26,122 bases of DNA. Source: CAZQGJ01 sp964592905. GTDB taxonomy: Bacteria; Patescibacteriota; UBA1384; CAYGGE01. The stretch spans positions 1-26,122 of the forward strand of contig CAZQGJ010000006.1 in assembly GCA_964592905.1 (NCBI GenBank). The letters are read 5' to 3'. A program made the position numbers and the translations under genes. Each line of letters starts with the position of its first letter. Within the stretch, counting starts at the first letter, position 1. The notes beneath the pieces are model-generated. The model made no database searches, was not told where the DNA came from, and saw only the letters and a list, made by a program, of their open reading frames with translations. Shown here one piece after another: positions 14,167 through 22,206 of the stretch.

Positions 14167-15807
14167 ATGGCGGAAGAACAGGGTAATATGTGGCCCGAGC
14201 CGGAGAGTATTCGCGGAGCGATAGAGGGCGTTGTCAATCCTGAGTATGACACGCTCAAAAGCGATCAACAACATGTCGATCTTGATAGTAGGAGTGCCGG
14301 TGAAGTTGGCTTGGATGAGCAAATAGACGGTGGCTACTTGAGGCGATCGCTCATGCGCGACCCCGATGAGGGACCTGATTACCGAGGGATCAACGACAAA
14401 GCTGTAATCACCAAAGGCGGCAGACCCGATAAAATCCCTGACTTTGAACCTGAAGAGCGTTACCAAGAAGCACCTAAGTCACCTGCTGCTCGAGCCGCAA
14501 AGCAATTAAAGAGCTCACTCCGCAATCTATTCATCCCTGAAAATGAAGAGATTGAAAACTCAAAAAATGTCATCAATCAGCTCATCAAGCAGGTGGACAG
14601 CTTATCCGAATTAGCTCTTTCCCTAACCGAAAAGGAGCAGTACAAACAGGGCGAGGTCCTTGGTCGACGTGAATTTCATGGCCTTCATCATATAGTCGAA
14701 ACCTGGGGTAATGTTATGGCCTTACGCGATCGACTAGAGCGGTTGGGCACTCCGCTCGATACCGCCGATGTGGCCTATGCCTTGTTAGCTTTGGCCTATC
14801 ATGATGTCGATCAAACAGTTATCAAGATCGATGGTGTGCCGAAGAGCGATGATGAGTTAAGGAACTTTACTGAACAGTTAAGAGGCACTAAATCTTTAAC
14901 AGAGTTAACTGCATTACAGGCCGCGATGAAGCAACGGCCCGAAGACCCTGGCCTAATGTCGAGAGGGCGCGCCGTTGGCGCGGTTGAGACCGCCTCAGCT
15001 CAAGCCCTAATCGCTAATTTAGAACAGGAGTTTTTACCGGCTAGAGCCAATGAAGGCGAAAGAGAGCTAATTCGTCAAACCTTAACCAGCGCTATTATGG
15101 CCACACAGCCAGGTTTTATGAGGGAATATATTGTCTATCAGCCCAATCTAACCCAGTCGGCGATTGAAGCAGGTAGTAAGCCCGAAGGGATGACGGCTGA
15201 GAATTTTGCAGCACATCAACGTTTCGCCGAACGCGTCAGGGGCTTAGTCGCCTTTGCCGATTTAGCCACCAGCGCCATGCAACCAGAATTAGCCATGCAA
15301 CAGTGCGTCGCTCTCCGAATTGAAGACAGTCTCTTCTTTAATCAGTTAGTAAATCTGTCGCTAGCAGATCGAGATGGACAGGCCGAACTATCGGCAACTC
15401 AAATCTTGAGCAATTGGCAAAGCCAACCAGAATTAGGCGAGGCAGTCCGCCAACAATTAGTGACTTGGTTACAACAACAGGATGGGTTTTTAGAGGGACA
15501 GCGTCGTCAGATCAATGGAGAGTCAGTGACCGTTCCAGTCCCCGGCAAAGCAGGTGAAACCGAAACTCTGAGTGCCCCTACTTATAGCTTAGATCGACTA
15601 CTAGCCAATCTGTCAGTAGCCGATACAGAGCCAGAACGACTAGAATCAGTTACCGCCGAGCTTAAGGCCGACTTAACGGCTCGGTTAGAGAAGCTACAGG
15701 AAACTTATCGAGAACTACGCCAAAAACTATCTTCTAATGATGATTGGCAAGAAGAGCTCGCCAGGCGCTTAGTCGCAGCTTTAGAGCCAACTCAACCGCT
15801 CACTTAA
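14167..15807 (+). CDS. Large protein with an HD-superfamily phosphohydrolase-like domain
   Basis: A 546-residue protein I cannot assign to a named family. Residues 165-375 carry what looks like an HD metal-dependent phosphohydrolase core. It has His171 and His174-His175 in REFHGLHHIVETW, His212-Asp213 in LALAYHDVDQT, a Glu274-x-x-Ser277 pair in VETASAQALI, and a downstream Asp365 in VAFADLATSA. The order FH..HH, HD, E..SA, D matches small HD hydrolases related to COG4339 and, more remotely, cyclic nucleotide phosphodiesterases. Residues 1-125 are charged and probably disordered; residues 376-546 are helical and Gln/Leu-rich. No signal peptide or membrane helix is seen. GGAGGGAG fixes the ATG at 14167, not the GTG at 14152. 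It ends eight bases from ychF, convergently. Substrate unknown. Confidence 0.6.
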   Translation: MAEEQGNMWPEPESIRGAIEGVVNPEYDTLKSDQQHVDLDSRSAGEVGLDEQIDGGYLRRSLMRDPDEGPDYRGINDKAVITKGGRPDKIPDFEPEERYQEAPKSPAARAAKQLKSSLRNLFIPENEEIENSKNVINQLIKQVDSLSELALSLTEKEQYKQGEVLGRREFHGLHHIVETWGNVMALRDRLERLGTPLDTADVAYALLALAYHDVDQTVIKIDGVPKSDDELRNFTEQLRGTKSLTELTALQAAMKQRPEDPGLMSRGRAVGAVETASAQALIANLEQEFLPARANEGERELIRQTLTSAIMATQPGFMREYIVYQPNLTQSAIEAGSKPEGMTAENFAAHQRFAERVRGLVAFADLATSAMQPELAMQQCVALRIEDSLFFNQLVNLSLADRDGQAELSATQILSNWQSQPELGEAVRQQLVTWLQQQDGFLEGQRRQINGESVTVPVPGKAGETETLSAPTYSLDRLLANLSVADTEPERLESVTAELKADLTARLEKLQETYRELRQKLSSNDDWQEELARRLVAALEPTQPLT

Positions 15808-15814
15808 AAGAGAC

Positions 15815-16939
15815 TTAGACGCCGACGCGAAAGTTGATGACGTCGCCATCTTGGACGAGGTAATCTTTGCCCTCACTTCGCCAACGACCGGCTGCTTTGG
15901 CGCCGGCCTCGCCCTGATACTCAACATAATCCTGAAAACTAATGACCTCGGCCCGGATAAAGGCCTTGGTAAAATCGGTGTGGATGACGCCGGCGGCCAG
16001 GGGCGCCGGACACTCCTGAGAAACAGTCCAAGCTCTGACCTCTTTAGGGCCGGCTGTGAAGAAAGTTTGTAATTTTAAAAGGTTGAAACCATGGCGAATG
16101 AGCCGATTGAGGCCCGGTTCGACTAGATTTAAGCTAGCTAGATAATCGGCTGCCTCGGTATACTCGAGTCCGACCAATTCTGATTCGGTTTGAACGGCTA
16201 GCGGCAAGAGCTCAAGCTTCTGTTCATTCAGCCAATCGCTGAGCTGCCAATTAGTCGCCACCTGATCAGCCGTCAGACCGGCCTCGGCCTCGTCAACATT
16301 CGCCACTATCAGCATCGGCTTGAGGGTGAGCAGGGGAATCTCGGCACTCAATAGCTTAATCTCTTCTTGGCTCAAGCCAACTTTGGCGAGACGGCCGGCA
16401 TCGAGATTGGCGAGGGCTCGTTCTTGTAGATTGAGTAAGAGCTGTCTCTCGGCCGCCGATAGTATGGCTTGGCCGGGAGTCGGTCGCTCTTTGCGCCAAG
16501 ACTCCAGCCGCTTTGAGAGGGTAGCCAGATCGGCCAAAATAAGCTCGGTCAGCACAACTTCGGCATCGGCCCGTGGATCGATTCGCCCGGCGACATGGAT
16601 CACCTGGCTAGCCTGAAAACCACGCACCACCATTACCAAGGCATCGGTTTCGCGAATATGAGCCAAGAACTGATTGCCCAGGCCCTGTCCCAGGCTGGCA
16701 CCTTTAATAATACCGGCGATATCGACAAACTTAACCAAGGCCGGCACGATCTGGGCCGGTTTAACGATCTCGGCTAGTCTGTCCAGTCGTGAGTCTGGTA
16801 ACTCAACCTGACCAACGTTAGGCTCGATGGTAGTAAAAGGATGATTAGCGGCCTCGGCCAGCTGACGACGGACCAAGGCGTTAAATAGGGTGGACTTGCC
16901 AACATTGGGTAAGCCGACAATACCGATCTTTAAGGACAT
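15815..16939 (-). CDS. ychF: Redox/ribosome-associated ATPase YchF (OLA1 family)
   Basis: A 374-residue Obg-related P-loop NTPase that binds ribosomes and prefers ATP. G1 is GLPNVGKST (9-17), followed by NHPFTTIEPNVGQVELPDSR. G3 is DIAGIIKGASLGQGLGNQFL. The specificity motif is NVDE, as in the ATP-binding YchF branch instead of the GTP-type NKxD. A coiled-coil insertion follows G3, and the C-terminal TGS domain runs from LQTFFTAGPKEVRAW to DGDVINFRVGV. Length is typical. No Shine-Dalgarno precedes the ATG, and the promoter -10 lies only six bases upstream, so the mRNA is probably leaderless. Confidence 0.96.
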   Translation of the reverse strand: MSLKIGIVGLPNVGKSTLFNALVRRQLAEAANHPFTTIEPNVGQVELPDSRLDRLAEIVKPAQIVPALVKFVDIAGIIKGASLGQGLGNQFLAHIRETDALVMVVRGFQASQVIHVAGRIDPRADAEVVLTELILADLATLSKRLESWRKERPTPGQAILSAAERQLLLNLQERALANLDAGRLAKVGLSQEEIKLLSAEIPLLTLKPMLIVANVDEAEAGLTADQVATNWQLSDWLNEQKLELLPLAVQTESELVGLEYTEAADYLASLNLVEPGLNRLIRHGFNLLKLQTFFTAGPKEVRAWTVSQECPAPLAAGVIHTDFTKAFIRAEVISFQDYVEYQGEAGAKAAGRWRSEGKDYLVQDGDVINFRVGV

Positions 16940-16945
16940 AAGTGG

Positions 16946-16974
16946 AGTGTAACAGGTTAAAACAAGGATGTCGA
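16946..16974 (-). promoter_or_regulatory. Promoter of ychF giving a leaderless transcript
   Basis: TCGACA (complement of 16969-16974), 17-bp spacer, TACACT (complement of 16946-16951). Six bases separate the -10 from the ATG, so the start point should fall at or next to the A of the start codon. Confidence 0.65.
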
Positions 16975-16976
16975 GA

Positions 16977-17558
16977 TTACTCAGTCAATTTAATTGAATC
17001 CATCAGTTCTTGGCCCGGGACTCCGTTCCAAACGAACTCAATCGTACTTTGAGAATTCTTCGGATTGGGTAAAAAGAGGGTGGATGAGGCTGATTCTGGA
17101 TAACCACCATAGTGGATGACAAGCTTGCCATCGAGGTCGAATTTACTTTCATCGAGAGTGGCTACAAATCTTGCTCCGGGTGCTTCTATCTCTGTACCTA
17201 TTCGATTTTTGAACGCATCGATGGCAGCCTCAAGAGATAGATCGCGATAAGTAATGAGGGCGATCTCGTCTCCCTGGATCGCACTGTAGATATCCTTAGG
17301 ATAGACAAGTTTACGAATAATGAAGGAATAATCTCCATCTCGGCCGTACTCATGTACCTCATAATCAGCAGGATAATCAAAGCTGATATGACGTTCTTTT
17401 GAGCTGAAGGTTTTCTTTTGAGTGCTGACGGGTGATGCAACTGTAGTTGTCGTACCTACTTCTTTGACTGAGGCGGCAGGATAATTACAACCAAAGATAG
17501 CCCCAACCAAAACAAGAAGGATAGCTCTGCACCAGTAAATATATCGATGATTTCGCAT
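16977..17558 (-). CDS. Putative lipoprotein of unknown function
   Basis: A protein of 193 residues from the chosen ATG. The N-terminus has a few positive residues (RNHRYIYWCR), a hydrophobic core (AILLVLVGAIF) and a lipobox-like end IFGC, after which the mature part begins NYPAAS. That suggests a lipid-anchored surface protein; the Phe at the -2 position is unusual. The mature part has a Thr/Ser linker and then a compact domain opening with HISFDYPADYEVHE, a pattern reminiscent of PsbP-like folds, though this is only an impression. AAGG is seven bases from the ATG at 17558 but abuts the one at 17564, so the inner ATG is preferred. It is separated from the upstream coiled-coil gene by a terminator. 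Confidence 0.65.
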   Translation of the reverse strand: MRNHRYIYWCRAILLVLVGAIFGCNYPAASVKEVGTTTTVASPVSTQKKTFSSKERHISFDYPADYEVHEYGRDGDYSFIIRKLVYPKDIYSAIQGDEIALITYRDLSLEAAIDAFKNRIGTEIEAPGARFVATLDESKFDLDGKLVIHYGGYPESASSTLFLPNPKNSQSTIEFVWNGVPGQELMDSIKLTE

Positions 17559-17584
17559 AAACATACCTTATCACGGATTACTTG

Positions 17585-17621
17585 AAAAAGAGGCGGCTCT
17601 CAGCGCTAAGGTTCAAGCCTC
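17585..17621 (-). terminator. Terminator of the coiled-coil gene
   Basis: On the minus strand GAGGC (complement of 17617-17621) pairs with GCCTC (complement of 17590-17594) around a 22-base loop with further internal pairing, followed by five T (complement of 17585-17589). Confidence 0.6.
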
Positions 17622-17632
17622 GAGGATACTTC

Positions 17633-19555
17633 TCAAGCCTTTAGTGAGATAATGTCCGTTTTTTTTCTATCGGCCACGGCCTCGAGGTAGCCTAGGCGTT
17701 GTTCGTATTTTTTGATGTAACCTTCAAGCCTGGCGACTGCATCAAAACTAACAGTTTGGAGTTGGCGATTCTGTATAATTCGCGTGTCTGAATCGAGCTG
17801 GTCTAGGTTTTGACGATCCGTAGCCAATCTGGCCTTCAACCCGTCTAATTGAGAATTCATGTCTGCCAACCGTTTGCTGATCGCACTTTTTTCGTTGCCT
17901 CTAAAGAATGCTGTGGGACTAGCCACGACTCTCTTTAATTGGACACCGAGATCATAAATTGTTGACTCCAGGTCTCTGACCATTTTTTCTGCGCTGGAGA
18001 TATTCTCTCCAAGTCGCCTGCGACCTTCGATACCACCTAAGTCACGTATTCGCTTCTCGGCCATTGTTATATTGTCGAGCGTCGTCTGATGCGAGGCGAG
18101 ATCCTCTTTGAGCCGTTGCAAAGTAGGGCTTAGCTGACCAATCTCTGTCTCGACCAGAGCTAAGGCCTGGGCGGCGGCCTCTTGTTTGCGTTGCTGAAAA
18201 TTGAATCTCGTCTGCTCGATATACCCCTGAGTTACCTCATGCTGGCTGGGCATAAGAGTGCCATAAGTATCAAAGCCGTAATTGGATTGACGAGCCGATA
18301 GTTGGTATTCGATTCCGCTTCGCAGTGACTGAGGAGAGCGATCCGGTCGAGTCAGTCCTTCGTAACCGACGCTAAGGGCCAATAGATCATTCAGCGAACC
18401 GACATGTCGTCGAATGATCTCCAATACAGTCCGATGTTCAACTAGCCGAGATCTAGTTTCATCACTAGCAAATCTGTCACGGATCGCGTTTTGACTTTCG
18501 GGTGTAGTTGAAACATTTGGAAACTCACTAAGGTATTGAGCAACAGCACGCGTTAGCTCTACTTGTTTTCTTAAGGCTTGCTCGTATGGCAGAAGCAATT
18601 GGAAGAGCTGCTCAAAGCGAAAACCATGCTCAGCAGTTTGAGCCAAGCAGTAGCCCTCGAGTTGTGGTAATAGATCGAGGGTGGCCTGTGGACTATCTGT
18701 TAGCACCCTCAAGTCTGTCTCTTGTCTTGTTTGCGTCATTGAAGAATTTTGATTGGCGATAAATTCAGCTCGAGATTTATCGATCTGTTCCAAGATATGC
18801 TCGAGAGCGTATCTTCGATCTTTTCGAGACTGAAACGCCTGATCTTGCAACTGATGTTGACATATTTCTTGAATGTATGTAGTTAAGTAACCCCGAGTTA
18901 TGGCCGACTCTGCCGTCTGGATTAATTCATCGGATCCGTTGGCCATAGTTAACGATCGCTCAAGAGACAAGAAAGCATTAGCTAAATGCTCATATTTAGC
19001 CGTTTCGCTAGCTCGCTCTTGCTCTAGAGCTTGTTTTACTTCTGAATCATTTTCTAATGCTTGAAGATCGTTATTCAGCTCCAAAACTTGGGCGTTAACC
19101 AATCGATAGCGCTCTAATTCTGGCGATGGGGTTGGCTCACTGATATTTTGAAGAGCGGCATCCAGGTCATTGACTACTCTATTTAGCGCTATCAGTTCTT
19201 GGGTAGCGGCGTCAATAGCGCTTTGGGCTGTGTCAGAGATCGTACTTTCGCCATCTTCGGCCATACCTCGATCGATCTGGCCCCTCAACTGCTGCAGCTC
19301 TTGGTACTTCGTTTGACGCTCTGCGGTTCGGGCATTATGCTCATAGGTCATTATGCGACGGGATGCATGGTGTTCCTGGTGTTCTGAGAGACGATCTAAA
19401 ACACCCTCCTTCTCAAGACGCGTCAGTTCAATCCGTAGCTGATCCAGTTGGTATGTCAGCTCCCAGTGACGATCGAGAGATCGCTCAATATCTCGTTCTG
19501 AATGCTCTCGAGTCTGTTGCTCGCCATGAAAGGCGATAAATTTTTCTGAGCTCAT
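17633..19555 (-). CDS. 640-residue coiled-coil protein of unknown function
   Basis: I do not recognise this protein. It is dominated by heptad-like segments: residues about 15-65 (RDIERSLDRHWELTYQLDQL), 80-200, and 450-640 (for example EIGQLSPTLQRLKEDLASHQ). The central part, about 270-450, is also helical but less regular. There is no signal peptide, membrane helix, P-loop or Cys motif. Composition is rich in Gln, Glu, Leu, Arg and Ser. A G-rich ribosome site (GGGGAG) lies six bases before the ATG. It resembles structural or SMC-like rod proteins in composition but lacks their ATPase heads. A terminator follows, so it is probably transcribed alone. It is divergent from the small membrane protein gene at 19762. 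A cytoplasmic scaffold is the mildest inference. Confidence 0.7.
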   Translation of the reverse strand: MSSEKFIAFHGEQQTREHSERDIERSLDRHWELTYQLDQLRIELTRLEKEGVLDRLSEHQEHHASRRIMTYEHNARTAERQTKYQELQQLRGQIDRGMAEDGESTISDTAQSAIDAATQELIALNRVVNDLDAALQNISEPTPSPELERYRLVNAQVLELNNDLQALENDSEVKQALEQERASETAKYEHLANAFLSLERSLTMANGSDELIQTAESAITRGYLTTYIQEICQHQLQDQAFQSRKDRRYALEHILEQIDKSRAEFIANQNSSMTQTRQETDLRVLTDSPQATLDLLPQLEGYCLAQTAEHGFRFEQLFQLLLPYEQALRKQVELTRAVAQYLSEFPNVSTTPESQNAIRDRFASDETRSRLVEHRTVLEIIRRHVGSLNDLLALSVGYEGLTRPDRSPQSLRSGIEYQLSARQSNYGFDTYGTLMPSQHEVTQGYIEQTRFNFQQRKQEAAAQALALVETEIGQLSPTLQRLKEDLASHQTTLDNITMAEKRIRDLGGIEGRRRLGENISSAEKMVRDLESTIYDLGVQLKRVVASPTAFFRGNEKSAISKRLADMNSQLDGLKARLATDRQNLDQLDSDTRIIQNRQLQTVSFDAVARLEGYIKKYEQRLGYLEAVADRKKTDIISLKA

Positions 19556-19670
19556 ACATATCTCCCCACCCTTAAAAAAGTCACCATATTGTATAACTTA
19601 AGCTTAGCAAGGATAACGGCAAGATTAAACATAGCAACCAGTCAGTTCAAATCTTTAGTGCAACTTTTCC

Positions 19671-19699
19671 TTGAAATTTATCAGATATGATGCTAATAT
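19671..19699 (+). promoter_or_regulatory. Promoter of the gene at 19762
   Basis: TTGAAA (19671-19676), 17-bp spacer ending in TGC (an extended -10), TAATAT (19694-19699). The resulting leader of about 55 nt contains an AGCTTG/CAAGCT hairpin at 19709-19729. Confidence 0.6.
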
Positions 19700-19761
19700 A
19701 CGCCGAGTAGCTTGTTTCTACCGCAAGCTTTCAGGTTGAGCCAGGTAGCGAGGGAAATGTC

Positions 19762-20346
19762 GTGGAAAGTATCGTTTGGTGGTGGGCCGTCGTGGCCACC
19801 GTCGTCGCTTTACTGTCGGTTGGATTGCACATCCTTCGCAGTGCCGTCCCGCTCCCGATCTTCGACCGCGGCAACGCGGTTGTCTCGTTCAATGACGAGA
19901 AGGTGATGGAAGTTGTACTGAACGCGGCGAGGGCGGCTGGTGTTCATCCGGTCCTTGATCTCGGCACGGCTTGGCAGCCAACGAGATGCATGACGAACTC
20001 CAACGTCATCTTCAACCTCAAGCCCCCGGCGAACAACTCAGATGGGATGTATCGACATCAACTACTTCAAAATGTAACCGGGGGTTGGATCTTTGTCTCT
20101 AGAACAGGGGATCCAGCCAGCGACGCAAGTGCGCTTTCCAAAGCGCTCGAAGCTCAGCTAGGTAGCAGTGAGAGAATCTACTTGCTACTAAATCCCGACA
20201 CCACGATGCCGGACAATTCCATGGCTTTCGTTTTGGTTCGGTCGGAAGATCGAGAGACGACAGAGCTGTTCGGCTTCAGAAAGCCAATGAACCAGCTACC
20301 AAAACCAAGGCTCTATCGCCAGGCCAAGACAAGGCCAAAGGGCTAA
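19762..20346 (+). CDS. Small membrane-anchored protein of unknown function
   Basis: A 194-residue product starting with GTG; AGGGA lies seven bases upstream and no ATG is available in frame nearby. Residues 4-27 form one hydrophobic helix (IVWWWAVVATVVALLSVGLHI). The remainder, about 165 residues, is soluble. It contains a helix (EKVMEVVLNAARAAGVHPVLDL), a central part with TNSNVIFNLKPP, and a basic Pro/Arg-rich tail ending in RPKG. I recognise no family. It has its own promoter, leader hairpin and terminator, which supports it as a real gene. The codons look somewhat richer in C-ending forms than those of its neighbours; this was judged by eye. Confidence 0.6.
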   Translation: MESIVWWWAVVATVVALLSVGLHILRSAVPLPIFDRGNAVVSFNDEKVMEVVLNAARAAGVHPVLDLGTAWQPTRCMTNSNVIFNLKPPANNSDGMYRHQLLQNVTGGWIFVSRTGDPASDASALSKALEAQLGSSERIYLLLNPDTTMPDNSMAFVLVRSEDRETTELFGFRKPMNQLPKPRLYRQAKTRPKG

Positions 20347-20359
20347 TAGCCCGACGACT

Positions 20360-20394
20360 AATCGACCCGTTCCAAAGTGAGCGGGTCGATTTTT
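20360..20394 (+). terminator. Strong terminator directly upstream of the next gene
   Basis: AATCGACCCG (20360-20369) and CGGGTCGATT (20382-20391) form a ten-pair stem with a 12-base loop, ending in five T. It stops transcripts of the gene at 19762 and lies only six bases before the first possible ATG of the next gene. Confidence 0.88.
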
Positions 20395-20411
20395 ATGTTA
20401 TGGTAAGGAAT

Positions 20412-21698
20412 ATGAGGGAACGTAAACCGATTCAACAAGCTCGACCCAGCGGTATCGAGTCAAGGGCTCAAGCAGAGGCAGAGAACGATCCAAGGATCGG
20501 ATTGCCACATCGGCTAGATCAATCCAACTGGCGCCAACCGTTAGGCGACCTGGCCCATCCGCAAACCATTACCAGCGCTTGGTTTATCCGCGAACATCGC
20601 CTCAATAACGACTTAGATATTGCCGGTCCGGTTATCCCAGTAGAGCAAAAACAGACGGTCGAACTAACTCAACAGATACTCAACAATATCCTCAACCGGT
20701 TCAATTCCGCCTGGAATCTTGAGGGCCCGGCCAGATATCATGCCGCTGGCAGTTTTGAATCAATCGCTCGAGCCGAGAGAGTTTATCAGGCACTACAACC
20801 GGATCGTGCTTGGCTAGAGGCGTTAGAACAGTATTGGCCAGGACTGGGACAATTGATCGACGCCCTCTTTGTCAGCTACCAAGAGTTGGCGCGTGTTATA
20901 GAGGCCGATGCCAGCTTAGATCGGTTTAGAAGGGGATATAAAGAGCTGTCCAATCAACTCGCTAGGAGTCGGCAGTCCAATCTTGGACAGGGTGCCATTG
21001 AACGCCTATTCGAGGAGCAGGCCAAAGCCAAAGAGCTATACTCCAGTCGAGTCCACAACTTTGCCCGTTGGCAACAGGCGATTGGCTACTTTCTGACTCG
21101 TTTTGGTCAATATGCTGATGACGACACAGCCGAAGCTCAGACAGGCCGGGCTTTGATCGAGCGAATTATTCAAGACATCGGTGCCATCTATCAAGAACAG
21201 CTCGGCGAAAGTCATGAGCAAAAGCTCTCTTATGGTCTAATTGGACAGAACTACGGGGCTAATCTCTTGCTCGATCTCGGTTGTCAGGTTTATTTACCGC
21301 CAGCCGCCTGGGATGCCAGTCTCTCAACCGATTTAATCGCTACTCACCCTCAACAACCTGATCAGTATTGGCTAGTCCAGCTCAAAAGCGCTAAACAGGA
21401 TATTAATCTGAGAGCCCAGATCGCTTATTCGCCGTATCAACAAAATTACGAGAGCTATAACGGCTACGATCGTTTGATTAAGGCAAAAACCAGCCCGAGC
21501 GTTGAGCCAAGTTTCGCTCGTGCCATGCAGAGGGCAGGGGCTGGTATCGGTCGAGAGGCGAAGATTGGCGGCCTTTGGCTGGTTTTTGGTGGTATCAAAC
21601 CCGAAACAGACGGCTACCTGCGTTATCCGTTGGCCAAGTCGGGTCAGCCAGTTTTTGATCACATACAAGAAACGATGGTGGCACCCTCGCTAAAATAA
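20412..21698 (+). CDS. Unknown protein with PD-(D/E)XK nuclease-like motif
   Basis: A 428-residue protein (432 if the ATG at 20400 is used). Numbering from 20400, residues 1-275 are mostly helical with no known motif. From about 283 the chain reads GQNYGANLLLDLGCQVYLPP, then Asp305, then DLIAT with Asp311, and WLVQLKSAK with Gln327-x-Lys329. A leading helix, G-x-x-V strand, Asp-Leu-Ile, then a hydrophobic strand ending in Q-x-K is the layout of the restriction-endonuclease-like PD-(D/E)XK fold, with Gln in place of the usual Glu. This is a weak call made by eye. The chain ends with a conserved-looking GGLWLVFGGIKP strand. AAGGA lies two bases before the ATG at 20412, which is tight; a TATGTT box at 20394-20399 could give a near-leaderless start. 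Confidence 0.5.
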   Translation: MRERKPIQQARPSGIESRAQAEAENDPRIGLPHRLDQSNWRQPLGDLAHPQTITSAWFIREHRLNNDLDIAGPVIPVEQKQTVELTQQILNNILNRFNSAWNLEGPARYHAAGSFESIARAERVYQALQPDRAWLEALEQYWPGLGQLIDALFVSYQELARVIEADASLDRFRRGYKELSNQLARSRQSNLGQGAIERLFEEQAKAKELYSSRVHNFARWQQAIGYFLTRFGQYADDDTAEAQTGRALIERIIQDIGAIYQEQLGESHEQKLSYGLIGQNYGANLLLDLGCQVYLPPAAWDASLSTDLIATHPQQPDQYWLVQLKSAKQDINLRAQIAYSPYQQNYESYNGYDRLIKAKTSPSVEPSFARAMQRAGAGIGREAKIGGLWLVFGGIKPETDGYLRYPLAKSGQPVFDHIQETMVAPSLK

Positions 21699-21699
21699 C

Positions 21700-21728
21700 T
21701 TGAACTCTATCTACATTTGAGGCATAAT
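21700..21728 (+). promoter_or_regulatory. Putative promoter for the 21735-22249 transcript
   Basis: TTGAAC (21700-21705), 17-bp spacer, CATAAT (21723-21728), immediately after the preceding gene's stop. Transcription would begin near 21735. Confidence 0.5.
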
Positions 21729-21734
21729 CCAACT

Positions 21735-21784
21735 AACGCGAACTGGAAAGCCGCGTTTTAGCTTTTAGAACAGAGAAAAGCTAA
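21735..21784 (+). other. Two adjacent hairpins at the 5' end of the putative transcript
   Basis: AACGCG (21735-21740) pairs with CGCGTT (21752-21757), and TTAGCTTTT (21758-21766) pairs perfectly with AAAAGCTAA (21776-21784). The first, with its following T-rich stretch, could alternatively terminate the gene ending at 21698. A third stem, CTGAAC/GTTCAG (21797-21824), would enclose the ATG at 21804. Confidence 0.5.
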
Positions 21785-21803
21785 GCCCTCCGCTCTCTGA
21801 ACC

Positions 21804-22199
21804 ATGGGACAATCGCGAGTTCAGTGTGTCGTAGTCAAGCAATGGCAAGCCTACCTAATGGCCGCCAAAGTCGTCGAGATAGAGCAAATAAAACCAAAAC
21901 CGGTTCTACATCTCTACGACCCGCAGGCTGAGACAACCGTATGCCGTCGGACGCACACGGGAGCCAAGCCAGTGTGTTGTCTCGTCACCGAATGCGCCGA
22001 GCCGTGCCTGCTAGAGACGCTCAAACAATGCCAAACTTGTTGCGACATCGCCGCCAGAGAAAGATGCGCTCGAAGACGAACACCTCAACAAAGGGAAAGT
22101 TTCGGTGAGGCGGTGGCTTACTTCAACGGAGTGGCCCACAATACGACAATGATAGGCGATACTGCGATCGCCATCAGACGCTTCAGACCAGCGCCCTAA
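21804..22199 (+). CDS. Cys-rich 131-residue ORF, or the body of a noncoding RNA
   Basis: The reading frame ends eight bases before a strong terminator and has a promoter about 75 bases upstream, which supports transcription. The product would carry ten cysteines, most between residues 47 and 88 (CRR, CCLVTEC, C, QTCC, C), then a basic RRRTPQQR stretch and a short hydrophobic-charged end. No family is recognised. There is no Shine-Dalgarno, the start codon sits in the loop of a possible hairpin, and the frame uses rare-looking codons (ATA, AGA, ACG) often. A GGCGAT/ATCGCC hairpin lies at 22155-22172. The alternative is a structured RNA of about 0.5 kb whose frame is open by chance. I could not match RNase P or tmRNA signatures. 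Confidence 0.35.
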   Translation: MGQSRVQCVVVKQWQAYLMAAKVVEIEQIKPKPVLHLYDPQAETTVCRRTHTGAKPVCCLVTECAEPCLLETLKQCQTCCDIAARERCARRRTPQQRESFGEAVAYFNGVAHNTTMIGDTAIAIRRFRPAP

Positions 22200-22206
22200 C
22201 CCAAGG

